Shown: positions 44,300 to 53,244 of the stretch, in pieces
Position numbering within the stretch: position 1 is the stretch's first letter
Layout: every line of letters starts with the position of its first letter
DNA from: Nocardioides alkalitolerans DSM 16699
Lineage (GTDB): Bacteria; Actinomycetota; Actinomycetes; Propionibacteriales; Nocardioidaceae
Assembly: GCF_000426525.1 (NCBI RefSeq)
Contig: NZ_AUFN01000010.1
Span: forward strand, 124,001 to 188,000
Direction of reading: 5' to 3'
Length of the DNA: 64,000 bases
Made by a program: the position numbers and the translations under genes
Notes under the pieces: generated by a model
Seen by the model: only the letters and a program-made list of their open reading frames with translations
Told to the model about the DNA's origin: nothing
Database searches by the model: none

Positions 44300-45916
44300 A
44301 TGAGCGCACAGGTGGGCGAGGGCACGGACGTGCCCGACGAGATCGACGTGACCACGACGGCCGGCAAGCTGGCGGACCTCGAGCGTCGGCTGGACGAGGC
44401 CGTGCACGCGGGCTCGGCGAAGGCGGTCGAGAAGCAGCACGCGCGGGGTCGCCAGACGGCGCGCGAGCGCATCGAGCAGCTCTTCGACGAGGGCTCCTTC
44501 GTCGAGCTCGACGAGCTGGCCCGGCACCGCTCCACCGCGTTCGGGCTGCAGAAGAACCGCCCGTACGGCGACGGCGTCGTGACGGGCTACGGCACCATCG
44601 ACGGCCGCCAGGTCTGCGTCTTCAGCCAGGACTTCACCGTCTACGGCGGCTCGCTGGGCGAGGTGTACGGCGAGAAGATCACGAAGGTCATGGACCTCGC
44701 GATGAAGACCGGGTGCCCGATCATCGGCATCAACGAGGGCGCCGGCGCCCGCATCCAGGAGGGCGTCGTCTCCCTGGGCCTGTACGGCGAGATCTTCCGC
44801 CGCAACGTGCACGCCTCGGGCGTCATCCCGCAGATCAGCCTCATCATGGGCAACTGCGCCGGCGGCCACGTCTACTCCCCCGCCGTCACCGACTTCACCG
44901 TGATGGTCGACAAGACCTCGGCGATGTTCATCACCGGCCCCGACGTCATCAAGACCGTCACGGGCGAGGACGTCACCATCGAGGAGCTCGGCGGCGCCCG
45001 CACCCACAACACGAAGTCGGGCAACGCCCACTACATGGGCGCCGACGAGGCCGACGCGCTCGAGTTCGTCAAGACGCTGCTCAGCTACCTGCCGCAGAAC
45101 AACCTCGACGAGCCGCCGGTCTTCGACGAGCCGGCCGACCTCGAGGTCACCGACCTCGACCGCACGCTCGACACGATCATCCCGGACTCGCCGAACCAGC
45201 CCTACGACATCCGCGAGGTCATCGAGGCCGTCCTGGACGACGAGGAGTTCCTCGAGGTCCAGGGCCTGTTCGCGCCGAACATCGTCGTCGGCTACGGCCG
45301 CGTCGAGGGCCGCAGCGTCGGCATCGTCGCGAACCAGCCGATCCAGTTCGCCGGCACGCTCGACATCGACGCCTCCGAGAAGGCCGCGCGCTTCGTGCGC
45401 ACCTGCGACGCCTTCAACATCCCCGTGCTCACCTTCGTCGACGTGCCGGGCTTCCTGCCGGGCACCGACCAGGAGTACAACGGGATCATCCGCCGCGGCG
45501 CGAAGCTCATCTACGCGTACGCCGAGGCCACGGTGCCGCTGGTCACGATCATCACGCGCAAGGCGTACGGCGGCGCGTACGACGTCATGGGCTCCAAGCA
45601 CCTGGGCGCCGACATCAACCTCGCCTGGCCCACGGCCCAGATCGCCGTGATGGGCGCGCAGGGGGCGGTGAACATCCTCTACCGCAAGGAGATCAAGCAG
45701 GCGACGGCGGACGGCACCGCCGACGCCAAGCGCGCCGAGCTGGTCGACGAGTACGACCGCCACCTGGCGAACCCGTACATCGCGGCGGAGCGCGGCTACA
45801 TCGACGCGGTCATCTCCCCCCACGAGACCCGCATCGAGATCGTCCGCGCGCTGCGCCTGCTGCGCTCCAAGCGCGAGACGCTGCCGCCGAAGAAGCACGG
45901 GAACATCCCGCTGTGA
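44300..45916 (+). CDS. accD: Acyl-CoA carboxylase beta subunit (carboxyltransferase)
   Basis: A 538-residue carboxyltransferase with all parts of the AccD5/PccB type: [20 protein letters not shown] near 45-65, [16 protein letters not shown] and [19 protein letters not shown], plus [16 protein letters not shown]. It moves CO2 from carboxybiotin to acetyl- or propionyl-CoA. ATG 44300 begins at a leaderless-type promoter. It overlaps accE by four bases. Size, neighbours and motifs agree with Rv3280 (accD5). Confidence 0.97.
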   Translation: MSAQVGEGTDVPDEIDVTTTAGKLADLERRLDEAVHAGSAKAVEKQHARGRQTARERIEQLFDEGSFVELDELARHRSTAFGLQKNRPYGDGVVTGYGTIDGRQVCVFSQDFTVYGGSLGEVYGEKITKVMDLAMKTGCPIIGINEGAGARIQEGVVSLGLYGEIFRRNVHASGVIPQISLIMGNCAGGHVYSPAVTDFTVMVDKTSAMFITGPDVIKTVTGEDVTIEELGGARTHNTKSGNAHYMGADEADALEFVKTLLSYLPQNNLDEPPVFDEPADLEVTDLDRTLDTIIPDSPNQPYDIREVIEAVLDDEEFLEVQGLFAPNIVVGYGRVEGRSVGIVANQPIQFAGTLDIDASEKAARFVRTCDAFNIPVLTFVDVPGFLPGTDQEYNGIIRRGAKLIYAYAEATVPLVTIITRKAYGGAYDVMGSKHLGADINLAWPTAQIAVMGAQGAVNILYRKEIKQATADGTADAKRAELVDEYDRHLANPYIAAERGYIDAVISPHETRIEIVRALRLLRSKRETLPPKKHGNIPL

Positions 45917-46179
45917 GCACCGACGAGCGTCCCGAGGACACCGGCGCGACCACCGACGAGACGGCTCCGGAGCAGCGACCGCTGCTCCGGGTCGTCAACC
46001 CGGACGCCACGCCCGAGGAGATCGCCGCCCTCGTGGCGGTCTTCGCGGCCATCGGCGCCGGGTCGGGCGGTGCTCCCGCGCCCCGTCGTACGCCGGAGTG
46101 GTCGGCCCACCACCGCCGCGTGCGCCCCGCCCACGCCGCCGGACCGGGTGCGTGGCGCTCCTCGTCGCTGCCGCGCTGA
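45913..46179 (+). CDS. accE: Acyl-CoA carboxylase epsilon subunit
   Basis: The 88-residue small subunit has the typical segment [21 protein letters not shown] at about 24-44 and a C-terminal [12 protein letters not shown] close to known AccE proteins. It stabilises the AccA-AccD complex in actinobacteria. GTG 45913 overlaps the accD stop. Maf follows this pair directly in mycobacteria but is 8 kb further here, the gap being filled by the glycan and peptidase genes. Confidence 0.92.
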   Translation: MSTDERPEDTGATTDETAPEQRPLLRVVNPDATPEEIAALVAVFAAIGAGSGGAPAPRRTPEWSAHHRRVRPAHAAGPGAWRSSSLPR

Positions 46180-46320
46180 GGCGCGCCGCGCCCCGTCCGA
46201 GGGTCGACCCGACCCGCCCGAGCGGCCGCGACGGGCACCACGGCGCCGTTGGGGGAAAACTGAGGAGAAGTTCGTCGTTTCCGCACCCCGGCGCGAGGAT
46301 TGGGCAGCAGACTGACGGAC

Positions 46321-47811
46321 GTGAGCATGAACAGTCCTGACGCGGCCGGCCGACAGGCGCCGCCCGCCGTGGGCAACACGTCGCCCAACCAGTACGTCCG
46401 CGTGCCCGACGCCGGCATGGCGTCGTACGCCGACGAGTTCCTCGCCGGGGTGGAGGACCTGCCGACGTACCGCCCGACCATCGGGTGCGTCATCCCGGCC
46501 TACAACGAGGGCGAGACGATCGCCGGGGTGCTCGACGCGCTCCTGGCGCAGACGCGCCTGCCCGACGTCATCCACGTGATCGTCAACAACACGAACGACG
46601 ACACGGTCGAGGTGGCCGGCTACTACGCCGGCGAGCACGTGCGCATGACGCGCAACGGCGAGCAGATGACCGAGATCTTCGTCCACGACATCGGCAAGAA
46701 CCCCGACAAGAAGGTCGGCGCGCTCAACTACGGCTACTCGCTGGTGGAGGGCTACGACTACCTCCTCGGCGTCGACGGCGACACCACGCCCGAGCCGGAC
46801 GCGGTCGAGGAGCTCGTCAACGAGATGGCGAGCGACGACCGGATCGGCGGCATCTCCGCCATCTACAGCATCGACGACAGCGCGCTCTCGGGCCCGATGG
46901 CGAAGTTCCTCATCGCCGGCCAGCGCGCGCAGTTCTCCGCGTTCAACATGCAGAACCTGCTCCGGGGCCGCAACATGGCGGTCCTCGGCGGCCAGTTCTC
47001 CATCTTCGCCACCCAGGCCCTGCGCGACGTGCTCGAGGACAGCCACCAGCGCACCCCGTGGGTGAAGGACTCCGAGGTCGAGGACTCGCTGCTCTCCCTG
47101 CAGATCAAGAGCGCCGGCTACCTCACGAAGATCTCCGCCGCGGCCCGCGCGCACGTGGGCGGCATGACCACCCTGCGCTCGCTCGACGCGCAGCAGGTGA
47201 AGTGGAACTTCGGCGCCATCGACCTGATGTGGCCCGGCCAGCGCGGTGACACGCCCGGCCAGCCGCTGCACCCGAACCTGCGCCTGCGCTGGTTCGAGCA
47301 CATCTCGATGGTCATCAACATCACGACCCGCCTGCTGTTCCTGCTCCTGCTCCTCGGCTCGGCCTCGATCAACGCGTTCGTGTTCTCCCCGTGGTGGCTC
47401 CTGCCGCCGGTGGCCGCGATCCTGCTGAACTTCCGCGTGGCGAAGTCGATGTACTACGCCAACCGGCGCGACTACCTCTTCGCCCTGCTGCTGGCGCCCG
47501 CCGAGGTCTACATGTGGATCCGGATCGGGCACTTCCTGCGCGCCTGGACGAAGTTCGCCTCCCGCGCGCAGACCGACAACTGGGCCGCCCAGGCCAAGGC
47601 GGAGCGCGGCGCGGGCCAGGCCTACCTCGCGCCCCTCGCCGTCCTGCTGATCATCGTGGCCGTCATGGCCGCCATCTGGCTGCAGATCCCGATCGACACC
47701 AAGTCCGACCTGCTGGCGTTCGGCTGGCCGATCCTCGGCATCATCACCATCCTCCAGACCGGCTGGATGATGACCAAGCTGCTGCGCCGCTACAAGGGCT
47801 TCAAGGCCTGA
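46321..47811 (+). CDS. Cellulose-synthase-like processive glycosyltransferase, family 2
   Basis: A 496-residue GT2 with the cytosolic domain first: CVIPAYNEGETIAGV, DGDTTPEPD (D152, D154), SEVEDSLLSLQIKSAGY (E254-D255) and QQVKW (291-295), a variant of the QxxRW motif. Five membrane segments follow (about 332-352, 357-372, 382-402, 435-456, 464-484). It likely polymerises or exports a polysaccharide. GTG 46321 is seven bases after a CAGACT -10-like box; ATG 46327 is the alternative. The lipoprotein gene follows in the same direction. Confidence 0.85.
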   Translation: MSMNSPDAAGRQAPPAVGNTSPNQYVRVPDAGMASYADEFLAGVEDLPTYRPTIGCVIPAYNEGETIAGVLDALLAQTRLPDVIHVIVNNTNDDTVEVAGYYAGEHVRMTRNGEQMTEIFVHDIGKNPDKKVGALNYGYSLVEGYDYLLGVDGDTTPEPDAVEELVNEMASDDRIGGISAIYSIDDSALSGPMAKFLIAGQRAQFSAFNMQNLLRGRNMAVLGGQFSIFATQALRDVLEDSHQRTPWVKDSEVEDSLLSLQIKSAGYLTKISAAARAHVGGMTTLRSLDAQQVKWNFGAIDLMWPGQRGDTPGQPLHPNLRLRWFEHISMVINITTRLLFLLLLLGSASINAFVFSPWWLLPPVAAILLNFRVAKSMYYANRRDYLFALLLAPAEVYMWIRIGHFLRAWTKFASRAQTDNWAAQAKAERGAGQAYLAPLAVLLIIVAVMAAIWLQIPIDTKSDLLAFGWPILGIITILQTGWMMTKLLRRYKGFKA

Positions 47812-47918
47812 GCGACGCCGCTCGCGCCGTACGCCCTGCCGCACCGGCACACCCGCACAGCCCGCCCGCACCACACCCGCACCACAGCCGTCACCGGCCG
47901 AACACCACGGAAGAGAAC

Positions 47919-48698
47919 ATGACGACCTCTCGGTCCCCGCTCCTGCCCCGCCCGACCCGCTCGCGCCACGGCGCCTCGTCGGCAGCCCGGCGCTCCCTGC
48001 CGGCCCTGCTGGCGGTCCTGCTGCTCAGCCTCGTGCTGTCGTCGTGCTCCCTCGTGGACGACCTGACGGGCGGCGACGACCCCGAGCCGACGGCCACGCC
48101 CTCGGCGACGAGCACGGAGGCGTTCTACGACTCGCAGTTCACCCGGGACGGCACGTTCCAGTCGCACATCGCGATCGAGAACGTCGACTTCGTCTACACG
48201 CTCTACCCGACGAAGTCGACGCCGCGCACGAACGAGTGGTACCCCGGCGGCAGCAAGTTCTTCTCCTTCACGTTCCAGGCCTACGACCTCGCCCGCGACC
48301 TGCGGGACCCGTTCGCCACGAAGCGCAAGGTCTTCCTCTCCAACATCAACGTCACGTCGTCGACCACCCGGTCGGACGGCGGCGCCTCGGAGTCGCCGTA
48401 CACGCTGGACGCGGTCGCGAAGGAGGTCACGCTCGACCCCGAGCCGCTCACCTACGGCAACTACGGCATGCTCATCACCTCGCCGAAAGGCGCGTTCGAG
48501 CTGCGCAACCAGGAGATCCGCGCCACCGACCAGGCGACCGTGGGCGTGCTCCTCACCTTCACCGCGACCGTCTTCATGGAGTCGTCCGCCGGCTCCAACC
48601 GCTTCACCGAGCAGACGATCACCCAGGAGGTCCCGATCGCGATCTTCGCCTCCGCCGAGGACACCGTCGCCCAGGAGATCCCGGTCAACGCGAACTGA
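47919..48698 (+). CDS. Lipoprotein of unknown function
   Basis: The 259-residue product has a signal peptide ending in LSSC with the lipidated C43, a short Pro/Thr spacer, and then a beta-rich domain (for example FTFQAYDLARDLRDPFATKRKVFLSN). No named family was recognised. ATG 47919 follows AAGAGA. It sits 107 bases after the cellulose-synthase-like gene on the same strand and ends in a strong terminator, so the two are probably transcribed together and work on the same extracellular product (inference). Confidence 0.8.
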   Translation: MTTSRSPLLPRPTRSRHGASSAARRSLPALLAVLLLSLVLSSCSLVDDLTGGDDPEPTATPSATSTEAFYDSQFTRDGTFQSHIAIENVDFVYTLYPTKSTPRTNEWYPGGSKFFSFTFQAYDLARDLRDPFATKRKVFLSNINVTSSTTRSDGGASESPYTLDAVAKEVTLDPEPLTYGNYGMLITSPKGAFELRNQEIRATDQATVGVLLTFTATVFMESSAGSNRFTEQTITQEVPIAIFASAEDTVAQEIPVNAN

Positions 48699-48713
48699 CC
48701 GCACCCGCCCGTA

Positions 48714-48755
48714 CGACGAGGGCCCCGCCACCGCGAGGTGGCGGGGCCCTCGTCG
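48714..48755 (+). terminator. Stem-loop terminator after the lipoprotein gene
   Basis: A 19-bp perfect stem (48714-48732 and 48737-48755) with loop gcga begins 16 bases after the lipoprotein stop. Its left arm begins cgacgagggcccc and is preceded by gta, resembling the terminator at 22956. Confidence 0.85.
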
Positions 48756-48845
48756 CGTCCGGGGCACGGCAGCGTGGGGTGGGAGGTGACCGCCTGGTCC
48801 GTGACCGCCCACCACCGGTCCCCCACCACGGGTCCGGGGAACGGC

Positions 48846-48880
48846 CGAGGGCCCCACCGACCTGGTCGGTGGGGCCCTCG
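48846..48880 (-). terminator. Stem-loop terminator after the linker-rich response regulator
   Basis: A 15-bp perfect stem (48846-48860 and 48866-48880) around cctgg lies about 54 bases beyond the stop codon of the minus-strand regulator gene. It shares the gagggcccca core with the terminator 90 bases to its left. Confidence 0.75.
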
Positions 48881-48933
48881 GGGCGTCGTACGTCGTGCGC
48901 GTGCGGTCGGCGGCCTTCCCCAGGCGACCTTGC

Positions 48934-50094
48934 TCAGGCGACGGCCGGGGCCATGCGGTAGCCGACGCCGCGCACCGGCTCGATCCAGCGCGCGAGGGCG
49001 CCGTCGTCGCCGAGCTTGCGACGCAGGTCCTCGAGGTGGGCCTCGACGGTGCGCTTGTCGGCCTCGTTGACGAAGTAGGCGGTCACGTAGTCCTGGCCGC
49101 GCATCGTGAGCACGAGGTCGGCCTTCGAGCGCACCCGGCGCCCGGTGCTCATCAGGGAGGCGAGCAGGTCGAACTCGATCTTCGTCATCTCGACGCCACG
49201 ACCCTCGACCAGCACGACCCGGGTGCCCGGGTTGAGGGAGAGCCCGTTGTGGCGCACCCACCCGTCGCTGGCCAGGACGTCGACGTCGTTGCCGGCGGCC
49301 ATGGCGGACGCCGGGGTCGTGCCGATGATCGGCGCCGCCGCGGCCGGCTGCTGGTAGGTCTGCGGGGCCGCGGGCTGCTGGTACGGCTGCTGAGCGGGCT
49401 GCTGAGCGGGCTGCTGAGCGGGCTGGGCCACCGGCTGCTGGTACGGCTGCTGCACGGGCTGGGCCACCGGCTGGGCCACCGGCTGCTGGACCGGCTGCGG
49501 CGCGTAGAGCTCGGGTGCGGGCGGGACGGGCGCGGCCAGCTGCTCCGCGGCCGGCGCGCTGCCGTCGTACTCGGGGCGCGGACCGATCGTGGCGCGGTTG
49601 CCCGAGCTGAACTCGCGACGCGCCTCGACGGCCCACGGGGTGGGCTCGTGGGGCGTCGCCTCCACGGCGGGCGCCACCTCCAGCGGCGCCCCCTCCTCGC
49701 CCGCCTCGGCGCGACTGCGCGGACGGCGCAGCATCGACTCGGCGCGGGCCCGCAGCTCACGGGGGCGGAAGGGCTTGACGAGGTAGTCGTCGGCCCCGGC
49801 CTCGAGCCCCATGACGACGTCGATCTCGTCGCTCAGGGCCGTGATCATGATGAGGTAGGTGGAGCTGAACTCCCGGATCCGGCGGGCGACGGCGAAGCCG
49901 TCCATGCCCGGCATCGACACGTCGAGCGTCGTGAGGACCGGGTCGTGCTCGCGCACCGCCGCCAGACCGTCGACGCCGTTGCGCGTCACGTGCGTGACGT
50001 AGCCGCTCTGGGTCAGGACCAGGTCGAGGAGCTCGCCCACGTCGGGATCGTCCTCGATGATGACGGCGACACGCCGCGCTGCACTCTCTTCCAC
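48934..50094 (-). CDS. Response regulator with a long Gln/Pro-rich linker
   Basis: The 386-residue protein has a receiver (about 7-122) with D15-D16, phospho-acceptor D58 (TTLDVSMPGMDGF) and K107, and a C-terminal OmpR-type winged helix (about 290-383; VEMTKIEFDLLASLMS, RTVEAHLEDLRRKLGDD). Between them is a linker of about 165 residues, very unlike the 10-20 residues of normal OmpR regulators, with a QP-rich repeat at 199-250. GTG 50094 looks leaderless, with TAGCCT (50102-50107) seven bases before it. No kinase gene is adjacent. Confidence 0.88.
   Translation of the reverse strand: MEESAARRVAVIIEDDPDVGELLDLVLTQSGYVTHVTRNGVDGLAAVREHDPVLTTLDVSMPGMDGFAVARRIREFSSTYLIMITALSDEIDVVMGLEAGADDYLVKPFRPRELRARAESMLRRPRSRAEAGEEGAPLEVAPAVEATPHEPTPWAVEARREFSSGNRATIGPRPEYDGSAPAAEQLAAPVPPAPELYAPQPVQQPVAQPVAQPVQQPYQQPVAQPAQQPAQQPAQQPYQQPAAPQTYQQPAAAAPIIGTTPASAMAAGNDVDVLASDGWVRHNGLSLNPGTRVVLVEGRGVEMTKIEFDLLASLMSTGRRVRSKADLVLTMRGQDYVTAYFVNEADKRTVEAHLEDLRRKLGDDGALARWIEPVRGVGYRMAPAVA
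49345..49500 (-). repeat. Gln/Pro/Ala coding repeats in the response regulator linker
   Basis: The segment encodes repeats of QPVAQP, QQPAQQPA and QQPYQQP type at residues 199-250. Repeats of 12 bases (gctgagcgggct) are nearly identical on the plus strand at about 49,390-49,425. Such repeats may vary in number. Confidence 0.8.
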
Positions 50095-50182
50095 AGGGGT
50101 CAGGCTAGCAACGCCTGGGGGTGGTGACCGACGCAATGAGGGGAAAGCAGAGGGAAAGCAGAGGGTGGGGTGAGGTCCGGGC

Positions 50183-51391
50183 TCACCAGCCGGAGGCGGA
50201 GGCCATCGCGAGCGCCCGCTCGGGCCAGAAGCTGCCCGCCGGCGGACCCCCGTTGCACTGCCCGTCGCTCTCCCCCGGCGGCTTGATCCAGAAGCGGGCG
50301 TCCTGCGCCGAGCCGTCGTCGACGACCGCCGACTCGTCCCCCAGGAGGCGGGCCGGCGGGTTGCACCACTCGCTCGTCGAGGGCGCGCCGTTGCGGCCCG
50401 TGTCGACCACGTAGTGCGCACCGTCGAGGGCCGCGCTGAGGTCGTCGGCGTACGCCCGCTCGTCCTCGTCGGACTGGTAGCCGGCGACGTTCGTGGAGAA
50501 GCCCCGCACGCGGTCGACGCCCACGTCGCGCAGCAGGGCCGCCATCTCGTCGACGCCGCGCCAGTCGGAGTGGCCCGCGTCGACGTACGTCGGCACGTCG
50601 GCGTCGACGAGGCTGCCGATCGCGCCCGCCAGCAGGCCCACGCGCTCCTCGGTGTTGCCGCACTCGAAGGTGGCCGACAGCCCGTCGGGCTCCACGATCG
50701 CGATCGCCGCGGTGTCCGCGGCCCCCAGGGCCGCCGCGATCTCGCCGACCCAGGCGGCGTACTCGTCGGGCGGGAGACCGCCGGCGGACTCCACGCCCGT
50801 GCAGTCGCGGTCGGTGACGCCGTAGACGACGAACACCGCCACCTGGCCGGCCTCGGCGGCCGTCACGGCGATGCCGCGCGCGAACGTGCCGACCTGCCCG
50901 CGCGGCAGGGCCTCGGGGGTCAGCCACACCGCGGTGGGCACCTCGGAGATCCGCTGGAGCCGCGCGGCGTCGGTGGTGCGGCCCGACTGCTCGGCCGTGT
51001 CGGCGGCGGCCGACGCCTGGCTGTCGGGCCAGACGTAGAACGTGCCGTCGTCGAAGGGGTTCGCGCCCTGCGGGTCGGCCCACGGCAGCTCGCGGGCCAA
51101 GGGGCCGCGCAGGAGCGAGACGCCGATGACCGCGACGGCGAGCAGGACGAGGACCGTACCGAGCGCCCACCACCGGCGCCGGCGGCGTCGCTGGTCGGCG
51201 GCGGCCCGCTCGATCTCGGCGCGGCTGGGGCCCGACGGCCGGTGCCGCGGGTGCGCCGTCGCAGCGGTCGCCACCTGCGGCGGGACGCGACGGACGTGCC
51301 CCGGCAGGTGGGTGTGTCCGCGCAGCGCGGAGCGCTCGGAGTCGTCGGGGCGGGGCCCGTCCGTCGAGTCCGCCCCGGGTCCCGTGCTCAT
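50183..51391 (-). CDS. Membrane-anchored glycoside hydrolase family 6 (cellulase-like)
   Basis: The 402-residue protein has a cytoplasmic N-terminus, a membrane segment at 74-95 and an outside GH6 domain. Catalytic-region motifs are VTDRDCTG (D194/D196), IVEPDGLSA with the general acid D236, STNVAGYQS and WIKPPGESDGQC with D376. GH6 enzymes hydrolyse beta-1,4-glucan with inversion. ATG 51391 appears leaderless, with TACGCT (51400-51405) eight bases upstream. The nearby cellulose-synthase-like gene suggests a joint role in glucan synthesis or trimming. Confidence 0.9.
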   Translation of the reverse strand: MSTGPGADSTDGPRPDDSERSALRGHTHLPGHVRRVPPQVATAATAHPRHRPSGPSRAEIERAAADQRRRRRRWWALGTVLVLLAVAVIGVSLLRGPLARELPWADPQGANPFDDGTFYVWPDSQASAAADTAEQSGRTTDAARLQRISEVPTAVWLTPEALPRGQVGTFARGIAVTAAEAGQVAVFVVYGVTDRDCTGVESAGGLPPDEYAAWVGEIAAALGAADTAAIAIVEPDGLSATFECGNTEERVGLLAGAIGSLVDADVPTYVDAGHSDWRGVDEMAALLRDVGVDRVRGFSTNVAGYQSDEDERAYADDLSAALDGAHYVVDTGRNGAPSTSEWCNPPARLLGDESAVVDDGSAQDARFWIKPPGESDGQCNGGPPAGSFWPERALAMASASGW

Positions 51392-51533
51392 GGCACGCGA
51401 GCGTAGTGCCTGCGCGGGCACGGAGGGGGTCGGACACCCGTGCGCCACCCGCAGGGGTGTCCTGTGCGGCACCGGCCGCCGGTCCGGGCGCGTGCCGCAC
51501 GGGGTGTCGGGGGCGGGTCCTAGGGTGACGGGC

Positions 51534-53231
51534 ATGAGTCGAACCGTCGATGCCCGCAGTGACCGCTACGTCGAGGAGTACGCCGCGCTGGACCCGGTCG
51601 CGGCGACCGGCATGGGGGTGGCCGGCCACGAGCACGAGCTGACCGACTACTCGCCCGAGGGCTTCGACGCCCGTCTCGAGCTCGCCCGGGCCGCCGTGCG
51701 CGACATCGTGGCCGCCGAGCCCGTCGACGAGCGGGAGGCGGTGGCCCGCGCCGCCTTCCTCGAGCGCACGGGCCTGGAGATCGAGCTCGACGAGGCCGGC
51801 TACGCCCGGTGCGACATCAACGTCATCGCCTCGCCGGTGCACGCCGTGCGCAGCGTCTTCGACCTCATGCCCACCGACACGGCCGAGCACTGGGAGGCGA
51901 TCTCCGCCCGGCTGGCCGCCGTGCCCGCCACGCTCGCCGGCCTGCGCGTGACCCTGGCCGAGGAGGCGGCCCACGGCCGGGTGGTCGCCGCCCGCCAGTA
52001 CGCCGAGGTCGCGACCCAGCTGGAGCGGTGGACGGGTCAGACCGGCGGCGAGAGCGTCTTCGCCGCCCTCGTCGGCCGCGGCGTCGCCGACGGCACCGTC
52101 CCGGCCGGCCTGCAGGCGCAGCTGGAGCGCCACGCCCTCGACGCGACGCGCGCGTTCGCCGACCTCGGGCTCTTCCTCTCGGACGAGATGGAGCCGCGCG
52201 GTCGTCGCACCGAGGCCGTCGGGCGGGAGCACTACGCGCTCGCCTCGCGTGCCTTCCTCGGCACGGCCATCGACCTCGAGGAGACCTACGCCTGGGGCTG
52301 GACCGAGCTGGCCCGCATCGAGGACGACATGCGGGCGACGGCCGCGCGCATCACCCCCGACGCGACCGGCCCGGACGCGATCGACCGCGCCGTCGCCCAC
52401 CTGGAGGCCGATCCCGCCCGACGCATCGAGGGCCGCGAGGCCTTCCGCGAGTGGATGCAGGAGCTGGCCGACCGCGCCGTCGCCGAGCTGGCCGACGTGC
52501 ACTTCGACATCCCCGAGGCGGTGCGGCGCATCGAGTGCTGCCTCGCGCCCACCAACGACGGCGGCATCTACTACACGGGCCCGAGCGAGGACTTCACGCG
52601 GCCGGGCCGGATGTGGTGGTCGGTGCCGGACGGCATCGACACCTTCAGCCCCTGGCGCGAGGTCACCACCGTCTTCCACGAGGGCGTCCCCGGTCACCAC
52701 CTCCAGGTCGGCCAGACCGCCTACCGGGCCGAGCTGCTGAACCGCTGGCAGCGCACGATGTGCTGGGTCAGCGGCCACGGCGAGGGCTGGGCGCTGTACG
52801 CCGAGCGCCTCATGGACGAGCTCGGCTACCTCGACGACCCGGCCGACCGGCTCGGCATGCTCGACGCGCAGGGCTTCCGCGCGGCCCGCGTGGTGGTCGA
52901 CCTCGGCATGCACCTCGAGCTCGAGATCCCCGCCGACAACCCGTTCGGCTTCCACCCCGGCGAGCGCTGGACGCCCGAGCTGGGGCTCGAGTTCATGCGC
53001 CAGCACAGCCGCGACGAGGACGCGACGATCCAGTTCGAGGTCGCCCGCTACCTCGGCTGGCCCGGCCAGGCCCCGTCCTACAAGGTCGGCGAGCGCATCT
53101 GGCTCGAGGCCCGCGCCGACGCCCAGGCGCGGCACGGCGACGCGTTCGACCTGAAGACGTTCCACCGCCAGGCCCTCGACCTCGGCTCGCTGGGGCTCGA
53201 CCCGCTCACGGCCGCCCTCCAGCGGCTCTGA
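51534..53231 (+). CDS. DUF885 family putative metallopeptidase
   Basis: A 565-residue protein with the DUF885 zinc motif FHEGVPGHHLQ (H382, E383, H388, H389) and SGHGEGWALYAERLMDELGY, where the second glutamate is a likely ligand. There is no signal peptide. The family is related to zincins; the substrate is unknown. ATG 51534 fits a leaderless start: TAGGGT at 51521-51526 is seven bases upstream. It is divergent from the GH6 gene and 13 bases before the P1 peptidase. Confidence 0.85.
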   Translation: MSRTVDARSDRYVEEYAALDPVAATGMGVAGHEHELTDYSPEGFDARLELARAAVRDIVAAEPVDEREAVARAAFLERTGLEIELDEAGYARCDINVIASPVHAVRSVFDLMPTDTAEHWEAISARLAAVPATLAGLRVTLAEEAAHGRVVAARQYAEVATQLERWTGQTGGESVFAALVGRGVADGTVPAGLQAQLERHALDATRAFADLGLFLSDEMEPRGRRTEAVGREHYALASRAFLGTAIDLEETYAWGWTELARIEDDMRATAARITPDATGPDAIDRAVAHLEADPARRIEGREAFREWMQELADRAVAELADVHFDIPEAVRRIECCLAPTNDGGIYYTGPSEDFTRPGRMWWSVPDGIDTFSPWREVTTVFHEGVPGHHLQVGQTAYRAELLNRWQRTMCWVSGHGEGWALYAERLMDELGYLDDPADRLGMLDAQGFRAARVVVDLGMHLELEIPADNPFGFHPGERWTPELGLEFMRQHSRDEDATIQFEVARYLGWPGQAPSYKVGERIWLEARADAQARHGDAFDLKTFHRQALDLGSLGLDPLTAALQRL

Positions 53232-53244
53232 GACGGGTGGCGTC

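Noticed and set aside
49390-49425. Short repeats looking like a small CRISPR or microsatellite
   Set aside because: They are in frame, encode a QP-rich linker and have no spacers of uniform length.
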